This document shows positions 17,293-24,999 of a stretch of 64,000 nucleotides of DNA, in pieces. Made by a program: the position numbers and the translations under genes. Below the pieces are notes generated by a model. It ran no database searches and was not told the DNA's origin. It was given only the letters and a program-made list of their open reading frames with translations. The stretch is from Clostridium sp. UBA4548 (GTDB taxonomy: Bacteria > Bacillota > Clostridia > Clostridiales > Clostridiaceae): the NCBI RefSeq assembly GCF_002387895.1, contig NZ_DGLI01000037.1, positions 101,639 through 165,638 of the forward strand, read 5' to 3'. Numbering within the stretch: the first letter of the stretch is position 1; each line of letters starts with the position of its first letter.

Positions 17293-17862
17293 TTATTTTA
17301 TGAAGTTTACTACATTTTCTCTTCTTGGAAATGGCTTTATTTCTTTTGTTATTGCAGAATATCCAAAGGTTACAGCAAACTGTGGTTTGTAGCATTCAGG
17401 AATATTAAGTTTTTTAACTTCCTCTTGGTTTTCGAATAAAAAGGTAGTAAGGCCTACCCAGCAAGAAGCAATTCCAAGACTTTGAGCCATAAGAAGCATA
17501 TTTTGAACTGCTGCACTACAATCAGCCATAGGGCAATATGGAAGTTCTTTATTATTAGTTTCTAAACCAGATACTATAATTGTAGTAGGTGCATTATGTA
17601 AAATATGATACTTTTCATTTTCAGCCATTTTTACAATCCAATCAGTAGAGGCTTTTTTCATAAGTTCTTTTGATTTAACGTTAATTTCATCTAATACTTC
17701 TTTATTTTGAATAACAGTAAAATACCAAGGTTGATCGTTATGACCACTTGGTGCAAAGATACCAGCTTCAAGAATTAAGTTTAATTCCTCATCTTTTATT
17801 TGTTCAGGTAGATACCTTCTTACACTTCTTCTGTCTTTAATTAACTCTAAAATATTATTCAT
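17293..17862 (-). CDS. Nitroreductase family protein
   Basis: 189-residue FMN-dependent nitroreductase-fold protein. Features: RRSVRRYLPEQI at the FMN phosphate site (12-23), APSGHNDQPWYFTVIQ, MADCSAAVQNMLLMAQSLGIASCWVG and the FGY...K C-terminus. Such enzymes reduce nitroaromatics, quinones or flavins with NAD(P)H. AGGAGGAATAAC precedes the ATG. Its upstream region carries a degenerate repeat copy (17969-18070). It is divergent from a second, different nitroreductase at 18256. Confidence 0.93.
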   Translation of the reverse strand: MNNILELIKDRRSVRRYLPEQIKDEELNLILEAGIFAPSGHNDQPWYFTVIQNKEVLDEINVKSKELMKKASTDWIVKMAENEKYHILHNAPTTIIVSGLETNNKELPYCPMADCSAAVQNMLLMAQSLGIASCWVGLTTFLFENQEEVKKLNIPECYKPQFAVTFGYSAITKEIKPFPRRENVVNFIK

Positions 17863-18255
17863 TTGTTATTCCTCCTATGGTTCTCTATTTTCAAAATCTG
17901 GTGACCAAATTATAAAATTAGTTTTAAAATCACACTACAATATTTACTTTGAATTTGATACATCTTACTATAAGGAAAAGTGCTCCAGAACTTAACTTAT
18001 ATAAAATCTACAGTACTACCTTCAAGGCTATTAGAGATGGATAAATAAAATTTATCCTAGAAGCCTATAGTGATATGTTTAAGCTATTATCTAAAGAGAA
18101 TATTAAGTGACTCTAAAAACATAAATATAGTTTATACTATTTTCATATAAATTTAAACAGTAGATAAAGTTTCAAAGTGCAAATTACCAGGAAAACTTTT
18201 GTTATAATATAAGTAAACAAAGGTATTTTAATGAATTCTATATTGGAGGAATATT
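17863..18255. other. Divergent intergenic region between two nitroreductases
   Basis: Holds degenerate repeat copy F (17969-18070). Promoters for both genes must lie here; none is unambiguous. The TTGTTATAATATAAG near 18199 could be the -10 of the plus-strand gene. Confidence 0.4.
17969..18070 (-). repeat. Two-hairpin repeat, degenerate copy F
   Basis: Minus strand from CTATAGGCTTCT to CTTTTCCTTATAG. AGGCT/AGCCT flank an inner GGATAAA/TTTATCC hairpin, and GCCTTGAAGGTAG matches the core AAGGTAGA block. The second hairpin is shortened. The assignment is by eye and is the weaker kind. Confidence 0.45.
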
Positions 18256-18798
18256 ATGAGTTTTAAAGAGTTAGTGGAGTTAAGAGAAAGCACTAGAGCG
18301 TATTTAGATAAAAAGGTTGAAAGAGAACAGCTAGAGCTTTGTATTGAAGCTGCAAGAATGGCACCCTCAGCTTGTAACTCTCAGCCTTGGAGGTTTATCC
18401 TAGTAGATGAGGATAAAGCAGTAGAAGATGTTGCCAAAATGGTTTATGACCCAGTTATTCGTATGAATAAATTTGCTTTAGAAGCACCAGCTTTTATAGT
18501 GGTAGTACTTGAAAAGCCTAATATTACTTCGAAAATAGGGGGAATTATTAAGGGAAAGGATTACAGCATTACGGATATAGGTATTGCTACTGAACACATT
18601 TGCCTTGCAGCGGCAGAACAAGGACTGGGGACTTGTATTATTGGCTGGTTTAAGGAAAAAGAAATTAAAAAGTATTTGAAGATACCGAAAGGAATGGAAG
18701 TGCCCTTAGTAATTACTATTTGCCACCCTAAAAATAAAGAAGTTAGAAAGAAAGTAAGAAAAGAGTTAAAAGATATAATGAGTTACAACCATTACTAG
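18256..18798 (+). CDS. Nitroreductase family protein
   Basis: 180 residues, same superfamily as the minus-strand neighbour but a different subgroup. RESTRAYLDKKVEREQLELCIEAARMAPSACNSQPWRFILVDED gives the FMN site; DIGIATEHICLAAAEQGLGTCIIGWFKEKEIKKYLKIPKG is the C-terminal half typical of the NADPH-flavin/nitro-reductase-like group. TTGGAGG precedes the ATG. Substrate unknown. Confidence 0.93.
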   Translation: MSFKELVELRESTRAYLDKKVEREQLELCIEAARMAPSACNSQPWRFILVDEDKAVEDVAKMVYDPVIRMNKFALEAPAFIVVVLEKPNITSKIGGIIKGKDYSITDIGIATEHICLAAAEQGLGTCIIGWFKEKEIKKYLKIPKGMEVPLVITICHPKNKEVRKKVRKELKDIMSYNHY

Positions 18799-18989
18799 GA
18801 AGAGAAAACTTATATATATTAAATAATTTGCAGTAATATTTCTGCATTACTTAATAAATTATAAGCAACTTATATGAAAGAAAATGCAAAAGTAGGTTTA
18901 CCACTAGTGTAGTTTCTTTGTTACATTCTCTATATTTTATTTGTGTAATAAGTAAAATGTGAGTATTTAGAAAATTATCCAAATACTCA

Positions 18990-19018
18990 TTGAAACAAAA
19001 TTCAGAACAATATACAAT
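18990..19018 (+). promoter_or_regulatory. Promoter of the flotillin gene
   Basis: TTGAAA (18990-18995), 17-base spacer, TACAAT (19013-19018), about 40 bases before the TTG start. A GAGTATTT...AAATACTC inverted repeat (18961-18988) overlaps its upstream edge and could be an operator. Confidence 0.7.
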
Positions 19019-19057
19019 TATATTAGGGAATAATTTAATATTAGAGGGGGATATATT

Positions 19058-20551
19058 TTGGAGATTTTAAGTAAAGTATTACCTTATGCAATTCCAGTAG
19101 TGGCGGTATTAATTTTAATACTATTATTCTGGAAACGTATGCCAGCAGATAAAGCTATGGTAATCACAGGTTTAAAAAAGAGAGTTCTTTCAGGAAGAGG
19201 GGGTATATTAATACCTATTTTAGAAACCTCTTGTACAATTTCTTTAGAAAACATTTCAATTAAAACAGATATTAATGAAGCACCTTCAAAGCAAGGAATC
19301 TTTGTTAATATAATAGGTACAGCAGTAGTTAAAATTAAAAATGATACTGATTGCATTTTAAAGGCCGTAGAGCAGTTTTGTAGTGGTGGAGCACAAGATA
19401 CTACAAAGGTTATAAGCAACATAGTAGAGCAAATTTTAGAAGGTAAGCTTAGAGGAATAGTTTCTACTTTAACTGTAGAACAAATTAATGAAGACAGAGC
19501 TGCTTTTGAGGCAAGGATTGAAAATGATATAAATAAAGAGCTAGAGTCTATGGGACTTTCACTTGTTTCTTATTCAATCCTTAAGATATCAACTCAAGGT
19601 GGATACCTTGAAAATAGAGCAAAACCACAAATAGCACAATCTAAAGCTGATGCTGACATTGCTGAAGCTGAAAGAAAAAGAGATACAGAAATTAAAACAG
19701 CTAATGCTATAAGAGAAGGACAAAAGGCAAAATTAAGTGCTGAAACAGAAATTGCTGAAAGTGAAAGAGATAAATCATTAAAGGTTGAAAGCTACCGTGC
19801 TGAAAGAGATAAGGCAAAGGCTAATGCTGACGTAGCTTATAAACTTCAAGAAATTGAAAATCAATCCCTTTTAGCACTTCAACAAGCTGAACTTGCTAAG
19901 AAAAATGCCTTAGTTATTGAAGAAAGGCTTGTTGCAGAAGTTAAAAAACCTGCAGATGCTAAGAAGTATGAAACTGAGGTTAATGCAGAGGCTAGCAAAA
20001 TTAGAGCAATAAAAGAAGCAGAAGCAGAAGCAGAAGCTATTAGAATTAAAGCAATAGCAGAGGCGGATGCTAGGAAAATTGAAGCTCAAGCAGAAGCTGA
20101 GGCAATTAAAGCCAAGGGACTTGCTGAGGCAGAATCAATTAAAGCTAAAGGTCTTGCAGAAGCTATGGCTAAAGATAAACTTGCAGAAGCTATGGCAAAA
20201 TACGGCGAGGCAGCAGTAGTAGAACTTATAGTAAGTAGACTTCCAGAAATTATGGCTTCAGTTGCAAAACCTATGGAGCAGGTAGATAAGATTACAATTA
20301 TTGATAATGGTGGAAACCAAGGTGGTTCAAAGCTTTCAAAAATTGTAACTGATGTAGCGGCAAATGGTTTTGAAGTCCTAAAGGATTTAACAGGAGTAGA
20401 TGTTAGTGATATATTAAATAATTTTGCAACTAAAAAGTCTATTGAAAATAAAACTTCAGTCAAAGAAGTTATAGAAAATATTTCTCAAGATAAAAATTTA
20501 ATTAGTGAAGTTGTAGAAAATATAGTTAAAGAAGAAAATCTTGAGGATTAA
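19058..20551 (+). CDS. floT: Flotillin-like SPFH-domain membrane protein
   Basis: 497 residues. Membrane hairpin at about 8-25, SPFH/PHB domain to about 190 (MPADKAMVITGLKKRVLSGRGGILIPI), then a long coiled coil of Ala/Glu repeats (E-A-E-A-E-A-x-x-I-K-A and related units, about 195-385), then the flotillin end with AKYGEAAVVELIVSRLPEIM. Flotillins scaffold functional membrane microdomains. TTG 19058 follows AGAGGGGG. The C-terminus beyond 420 adds an acidic tail. No NfeD gene, its common partner, is adjacent. Confidence 0.92.
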   Translation: MEILSKVLPYAIPVVAVLILILLFWKRMPADKAMVITGLKKRVLSGRGGILIPILETSCTISLENISIKTDINEAPSKQGIFVNIIGTAVVKIKNDTDCILKAVEQFCSGGAQDTTKVISNIVEQILEGKLRGIVSTLTVEQINEDRAAFEARIENDINKELESMGLSLVSYSILKISTQGGYLENRAKPQIAQSKADADIAEAERKRDTEIKTANAIREGQKAKLSAETEIAESERDKSLKVESYRAERDKAKANADVAYKLQEIENQSLLALQQAELAKKNALVIEERLVAEVKKPADAKKYETEVNAEASKIRAIKEAEAEAEAIRIKAIAEADARKIEAQAEAEAIKAKGLAEAESIKAKGLAEAMAKDKLAEAMAKYGEAAVVELIVSRLPEIMASVAKPMEQVDKITIIDNGGNQGGSKLSKIVTDVAANGFEVLKDLTGVDVSDILNNFATKKSIENKTSVKEVIENISQDKNLISEVVENIVKEENLED

Positions 20552-20930
20552 CCTATAAGGAATCGGAGTTAAAGATAACTTATAAATCAATGAGTTTAAG
20601 ATTTATAAGTGAGCTTAACTTGATAAGCAAAAATATGTTGGTGAACACCAATAATAATTTAGAGTAAGGAGTGAAGTCTCCTTACTCTTTTTTATAGACT
20701 TTCAACATGAAGTTATATTTTATTCATCTCTCAAGAGTTTTAAGAAAACAAGTTAAGTTAAATAGCAATTAATTCTTAACTTCAGCTTCTAGCACAGGTG
20801 GGAGCTAGGACTTCTTGTATTTCAATTAATATAAACTCTGTGTGGATTATAATAACAGGATTTTACTAATATGGGGTACTAAGTACAAGTATACTGCGTA
20901 TAATATAATAAAACTTTTTAGGAGGTTACA
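20552..20930. other. Intergenic region after the flotillin gene
   Basis: Holds a CTTATAAATC...GATTTATAAG hairpin near 20578-20610, the terminator at 20661-20694, and AT-rich sequence with small inverted repeats (AGTTAAG...CTTAACT near 20752-20783). No gene seen. Confidence 0.45.
20661..20694 (+). terminator. Terminator after the flotillin gene
   Basis: AGAGTAAGGAG pairs with CTCCTTACTCT, then six T. Confidence 0.93.
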
Positions 20931-21296
20931 ATGGATTTTATGTTTAATCTTTTCCCAATCTTTTTCATTATAATTTTTGTAGTTGTCATAGGATCTTTTA
21001 TAGTAGCTGCAATCGCTGGTGTAAAAGAGTGGAGTAATAACAATGGTCAGCCAAAGCTTACTGTAAATGCAAAGATAGTTGGAAAAAGGGAAAATGTTAC
21101 TCACCATAATCACAATAATGGGGACCAAGTACACCATACTACATCTACCACATATTATGTGACCTTTGAAGTAGAAAGTGGGGATAGAATGGAGCTTACT
21201 GTTAGTGGACGTGAATATGGAATGCTAATTGAAGGAGACAAGGGGAAGCTTCATTTTCAGGGAACTCGTTACTTAGGTTTTGAAAGAATTTTCTAA
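20931..21296 (+). CDS. DUF2500 family membrane protein
   Basis: 121 residues: one N-terminal membrane span (about 7-30) and a small beta domain. Diagnostic strings are LTVNAKIVGKRENV, TYYVTFEVESGDRMELTVSGREYGML and GKLHFQGTRYLGFER. DUF2500 is of unknown function. The loop HHNHNNGDQVHHTTS is histidine-rich. TTAGGAGG precedes the ATG. A paralogue lies at 28572. The methyltransferase gene starts 29 bases downstream, so the two may share an mRNA. Confidence 0.88.
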   Translation: MDFMFNLFPIFFIIIFVVVIGSFIVAAIAGVKEWSNNNGQPKLTVNAKIVGKRENVTHHNHNNGDQVHHTTSTTYYVTFEVESGDRMELTVSGREYGMLIEGDKGKLHFQGTRYLGFERIF

Positions 21297-21325
21297 AGTT
21301 ACTTAGAAAATATGGAGGTACTAAA

Positions 21326-22222
21326 GTGAATAATTTATGGTCAAATTGTGTGCAAGGACCTTTGACCTTAGATTTAAGTAGAGAGATAAGGTTTAAGGAT
21401 TGCTATAAAGATAAACTTATGGAGGCACTAGGGTTAAAATCAGAAATCACAGTGATTGATATAGGTTGCGGACCTGGTACCCTTACAAGAAAATTTTCAA
21501 AATGGCTTGGAGAACAGAGCAAAATAATTGGAATTGATATAGATACAAAATTTATAGAATATGCAAAAGATAAAGCAAAGGCTCTAGGAATAAATAATAT
21601 TTCCTATATTGAAGGAGATGCATTAAAGCTTCCTTTAAAAGATAACTCGGTAGATGCCTGTGCTTCTCATACAGTAATAGAGCACGTACCTAACAAGGAA
21701 TTTTTACTAGAACAAAAAAGAATCTGCAAACCAGGGGGAACAGTATCTGTAATTAGTGTAATGCATAAACAAATTATAAGAGCACTATCTAAACAAGGGC
21801 CACAAATTAGCCAAAGAGAAAGAGAACTATGGAGTGTTATAGATGAATATTGGGAAGCGGAAGATAAAAATAGAGAGGTAGATAAATATCAGCTAAAACC
21901 AATTGAACTTCCTTTACTATTTGAGGAGCTAGGGTTTCACCATATTAAAATTGATGCCTTAGCTATTCCAACTTGTGTAGATGACTGTAGAAATAATCAG
22001 CAGGATAGAATTGCAATTATAGAGTCAGAACGAGCTATGGAATTAGAGGCTTTAGAAATAGGCATAAGACAGGTTCCTTATAAACTTCCAAAGGAAGATA
22101 TTGAAGAATTAAGAAGTTTAATTGAAAATAGATTTGAAAAAAGAATTGATATGATAGAGAAAGGAAAAACTATTTGGGACTTTACTGTTGTAACTTTAAT
22201 TATTGTTAGTGGCAGGAAGTAA
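21326..22222 (+). CDS. Class I SAM-dependent methyltransferase
   Basis: 298 residues. Motif I VIDIGCGPGTLT (about 38-49), acidic loop IIGIDIDTKFIEYA, motif IV EGDALKLPLKDNSVDACASHTVIEHV and post-motif RICKPGGTVSVISV match the Methyltransf_11/UbiE group. The remaining C-terminal 130 residues are helical and acidic with no known match by eye. GTG 21326 follows ATGGAGG. Substrate unknown. Confidence 0.9.
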   Translation: MNNLWSNCVQGPLTLDLSREIRFKDCYKDKLMEALGLKSEITVIDIGCGPGTLTRKFSKWLGEQSKIIGIDIDTKFIEYAKDKAKALGINNISYIEGDALKLPLKDNSVDACASHTVIEHVPNKEFLLEQKRICKPGGTVSVISVMHKQIIRALSKQGPQISQRERELWSVIDEYWEAEDKNREVDKYQLKPIELPLLFEELGFHHIKIDALAIPTCVDDCRNNQQDRIAIIESERAMELEALEIGIRQVPYKLPKEDIEELRSLIENRFEKRIDMIEKGKTIWDFTVVTLIIVSGRK

Positions 22223-22233
22223 ATAAGTTAATT

Positions 22234-22296
22234 AACCCTAGATATCTTTAAGGTTTCTATAAAATTAGAAAACCTAATAGAAATCTAGGGTTTTTA
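22234..22296 (+). terminator. Terminator of the methyltransferase gene
   Basis: AACCCTAGAT pairs with ATCTAGGGTT around an inner AGGTTT/AAACCT stem, then TTT. A second palindrome, AATAAGCTTTAATTAAAGCTT and its continuation to 22326, lies between the two converging genes. Confidence 0.85.
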
Positions 22297-22327
22297 GGAG
22301 GTAATAAGCTTTAATTAAAGCTTATTT

Positions 22328-22786
22328 TTATGCCTTTGATTCAGTGATGCTACGCTGAACCATAAGAAGCATATCGTGAAATTTTTCAAATAACAAACCT
22401 GCAACGAACCACGCGGGGCCATAAGCTAGGGTGATTACGCCGTAAATTTGCAAAGGCTTAGTTGTATAATCCCAAGGACAGACACCTATAGTATACTTAA
22501 GTAGCATACCAGTAACAAATTCTGCTACAAGAATTAATAGCATATATAACCCTCCTCTAATAACAATTGGAAGGTGTCTTATCCTGTTATGGACGGGCTC
22601 AAGAAAAACAGCAAGGCCGTATATGGGGAACATCCATATGTAGGTATGGCCTGTTAACTTTACATCACCACTTAACATAGAAAACAAACCAGTCCATAAA
22701 ACCTCTACACAAAAACCAGCAAGTCCGTAGATAATAAATCTTTTTCCCATATCTATAGTTTTTTCATATATACTAAAACTATGCAA
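22328..22786 (-). CDS. Putative ABC-transporter type IV (PF06541-like) membrane protein
   Basis: 152 residues with four membrane spans. GHTYIWMFPIYGLAVFLEP and CPWDYTTKPLQIYGVITLAYGPAWFVAGL match the PF06541 family (annotated as a putative ABC transporter permease, but likely a stand-alone small membrane protein of unknown function). The start is uncertain: the open frame begins at TTG 22786 without a clear ribosome binding site; ATG 22750 is possible. The next + gene unit is the first ECF sigma module. Confidence 0.75.
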   Translation of the reverse strand: MHSFSIYEKTIDMGKRFIIYGLAGFCVEVLWTGLFSMLSGDVKLTGHTYIWMFPIYGLAVFLEPVHNRIRHLPIVIRGGLYMLLILVAEFVTGMLLKYTIGVCPWDYTTKPLQIYGVITLAYGPAWFVAGLLFEKFHDMLLMVQRSITESKA

Positions 22787-22844
22787 TTAATGTTAAATAG
22801 TACAAGTATCTGAGAAAATTACATAAACTTTACAAATCTGCGTT

Positions 22845-22871
22845 ACTTTTTTTATATCTATTGCGTCTAAG
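22845..22871 (+). promoter_or_regulatory. Candidate ECF promoter of the first sigma module
   Basis: ACTTTTTT (22845-22852), exactly 12 bases, then GTCTAAG (22865-22871). The second ECF operon has ACTTTTTT, 12 bases, GTCTTAG at 32744-32770. The shared spacing and boxes support auto-regulated ECF promoters; this one is almost 500 bases from its gene, which weakens it. Confidence 0.4.
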
Positions 22872-22993
22872 AAGTGTAAAGAGCATTTGGAGAAAATAAT
22901 TACTGTAATCATTACAGAAAATTTACAGTAGTTGTTTTAATAAGATTTAATTAATAAGTATCTAAAAGCCAAGAAGGAAGCTAGGAATGCAGT

Positions 22994-23100
22994 TTATAGG
23001 CTTTCAAGGTGAAAATGAATGAAATTTATCACCCAAAAGCCTTATGAGCACCAAGGTAGAACTAATGTAGAAGTTAAGTCTTGACTTTGGTTCTCTATAA
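22994..23100 (+). repeat. TATAGG...CTATA two-hairpin repeat, copy C
   Basis: TATAGGCTTTCAAGGTGA at the start; GGTGA (23008-23012) pairs with TCACC (23029-23033) inside GGCTTT/AAAGCC. The second hairpin has ACCAAGGTAGA on one side and CTTTGGT on the other, ending TTCTCTATA. It lies between the PF06541-like gene and the ECF sigma gene. Confidence 0.8.
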
Positions 23101-23360
23101 TATAAGTGAAGGTATAAATTGCCTTCTATATGTCCCAACAAAGCAAATAATAAAGGCATTAAGATAAGAAAATGAAAATAGCCTTACACTTAAATAAACT
23201 AAATAACTTAGCTTCCTATCTATTTAACTTTTGAAAGATGAAATTTTCCTTAGCACCGAGATTATCTATTTTTTTAAGGAGAAGCAATTTAAAAATAAAT
23301 TTATATCTTTATTAAATTATTTCATGTAAAATAACTAGATTATTTAGGACGGTGATGAAG

Positions 23361-23927
23361 TTGGTAACTGATGACACATTAATAGATAAGGTTTTGGCAG
23401 GAGATTGCCAAGCTTTTGAAGTACTTATTAAAAAGCATCAAGGAGTAATTTATAATTATTTATATAAAATTACTCTAAGTAAGGAAGATGCAGAGGATAT
23501 GACTCAAGAGGTATTTATAAAGGCATATAACAAGCTATATATCTTTGAGAAAAAATCTAACTTTTCTACTTGGTTATTTAAAATAGCTGTGAATACTTTA
23601 AATGATAGCTTTAAAAGGAAAAAGCACTATGATTTAGATAAAGAAGAGGCCATGATGAATATAAAGTGTAGTGAAAGAGATATTCCTGAAGAGGCATTAA
23701 GTTTAAAAGAGAAAAAATTAGAGGTTTTAAAACTTTTAGATGGATTAACCTTAGAACAAAAAAATGCAATAATACTAAAATACGTTAGGGGTTTTTCTTA
23801 TAAGGAGATAGGTAAGATTTTGGGAGTTAACGAGGAATCTGCGAAAATGAAAGTTTACAGGGCAAGGAAAAAGCTTTGCAGTACAAAAAGCAATCATATT
23901 GAAGGGAGTGTTTTAAGTGAAGTGTAA
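23361..23927 (+). CDS. ECF-family RNA polymerase sigma factor
   Basis: 188 residues. Region 2 reads YNYLYKITLSKEDAEDMTQEVFIKAYNKLYIFEKKSNFSTWLFKIAVNTLND and region 4 LTLEQKNAIILKYVRGFSYKEIGKILGVNEESAKMKVYRARKKL. TTG 23361 is preferred to GTG 23352 because it matches the start and RBS layout of the paralogue at 32810. Its stop overlaps the next gene by 11 bases, the usual cotranslation of an ECF factor with its anti-sigma factor. Close paralogue of the 32810 gene, probably SigW/SigV-like envelope stress control. Confidence 0.93.
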   Translation: MVTDDTLIDKVLAGDCQAFEVLIKKHQGVIYNYLYKITLSKEDAEDMTQEVFIKAYNKLYIFEKKSNFSTWLFKIAVNTLNDSFKRKKHYDLDKEEAMMNIKCSERDIPEEALSLKEKKLEVLKLLDGLTLEQKNAIILKYVRGFSYKEIGKILGVNEESAKMKVYRARKKLCSTKSNHIEGSVLSEV

Positions 23928-24735
23928 TACAGATACATTGTTTAAATTTATAGATAACACCCTATCCGATGAGGAAGAATTAATATTTGAAGAACATATA
24001 AACCATTGTGAAACCTGCAGGGAAACTTACAACACTTTTAAGCTTTTAGAAGTCTTAGAGGAAGAAGATGATATAAGCATAGATTTTTCAAGTAAGGTAA
24101 TGGAAAATATCGATAAAAACAAATATTCTAAGAAAAACTATTGGTATTTAAATAAATTTTTAATAAATAAGAAAAATATATACAAATTTGCAGCAGTAGC
24201 TATGATAGCCATTATGTTTACTGCTGGAATATTAAATAATAAATATATAGGGTTATTTATGAAGGGGATTAACACTGCAAATACAACCAAACAAGGTAAC
24301 CTTTCTCCAGCAGCAAATAATAGCAGTAAAGAGGGAGAATTAGGAGAACGTATTATATTAAGTAAGGATATGGTTAAGGCAGCAAATATAAATCTAATAT
24401 TATACGATTATAAATTTACTGAAAGTGATAGGGTAAATTCACAAGAGATAAATAAAGAAATTGATAAAATAGAGGAAAGAACTATATGGGTAACTCTAAA
24501 GCCATATACACCTAACCTTGATTTAGATAGTCCTATATTCAAAATCAATATAGAATATGAAAAAGTAAAATATGAGTACTATGGTTATGAAGCAAAGGGT
24601 TTCAAGGAAAAAACTATTATATTACAAAAGTACACTGGAAATATAAATAAAGATAAGGAATTTTACTTATTAGAAGAAGAACATAACATTATACAAGATT
24701 TAATGAACAAATTTGCTGCTAATGAGAAAAAGTAA
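23917..24735 (+). CDS. ZAS-type anti-sigma factor, membrane-bound
   Basis: 272 residues. N-terminal zinc-binding anti-sigma domain with the H-x3-C-x2-C motif HINHCETC at about 31-38, preceded by MKCNTDTLFKFIDNTLSDEEE. A membrane span follows (FAAVAMIAIMFTAGIL, about 92-107), then a Ser/Asn linker and an extracytoplasmic domain of unknown type, acidic and without enzyme motifs. GTG 23917 starts within the sigma gene after GAAGGGAG. It should hold its ECF partner inactive until an envelope signal is sensed. Confidence 0.9.
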   Translation: MKCNTDTLFKFIDNTLSDEEELIFEEHINHCETCRETYNTFKLLEVLEEEDDISIDFSSKVMENIDKNKYSKKNYWYLNKFLINKKNIYKFAAVAMIAIMFTAGILNNKYIGLFMKGINTANTTKQGNLSPAANNSSKEGELGERIILSKDMVKAANINLILYDYKFTESDRVNSQEINKEIDKIEERTIWVTLKPYTPNLDLDSPIFKINIEYEKVKYEYYGYEAKGFKEKTIILQKYTGNINKDKEFYLLEEEHNIIQDLMNKFAANEKK

Positions 24736-24999
24736 CTTAAAATATGATTTTTGACAATATGAATTTGTGTGCAAAAGCAATTCTCTGGAAGTAATTTTCC
24801 AAAAATATCTAAAACATTAAGAGGGTGGGAAACACAACAAGATTTTACACTAAGAAATATTTCTATGCCCCAAAGTAACTAACTGGTCCTTTAATTTATT
24901 GTTTTACACTGATCAATCAGATTGAGTTTAGTTCATTTTTATGGTTAACCATTACATTCTTTAATAGTAATATACAGTGTTGTAAGGGGATAGAGGTTT

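Larger units (their letters stand above)
22787..23360 (+). other. Leader region of the first ECF sigma operon
   Basis: 574 bases. Holds an ECF-like promoter (22845-22871), repeat copy C (22994-23100), a weak GAAGG/CCTTC hairpin after it (23107-23125) and AT-rich sequence. If the promoter is used, copy C would lie in the 5' leader of the sigma mRNA. Confidence 0.45.

Noticed and set aside
19084..19422. Minus-strand frame opposite the flotillin gene
   Set aside because: Shadow of the SPFH coding region without start signals.
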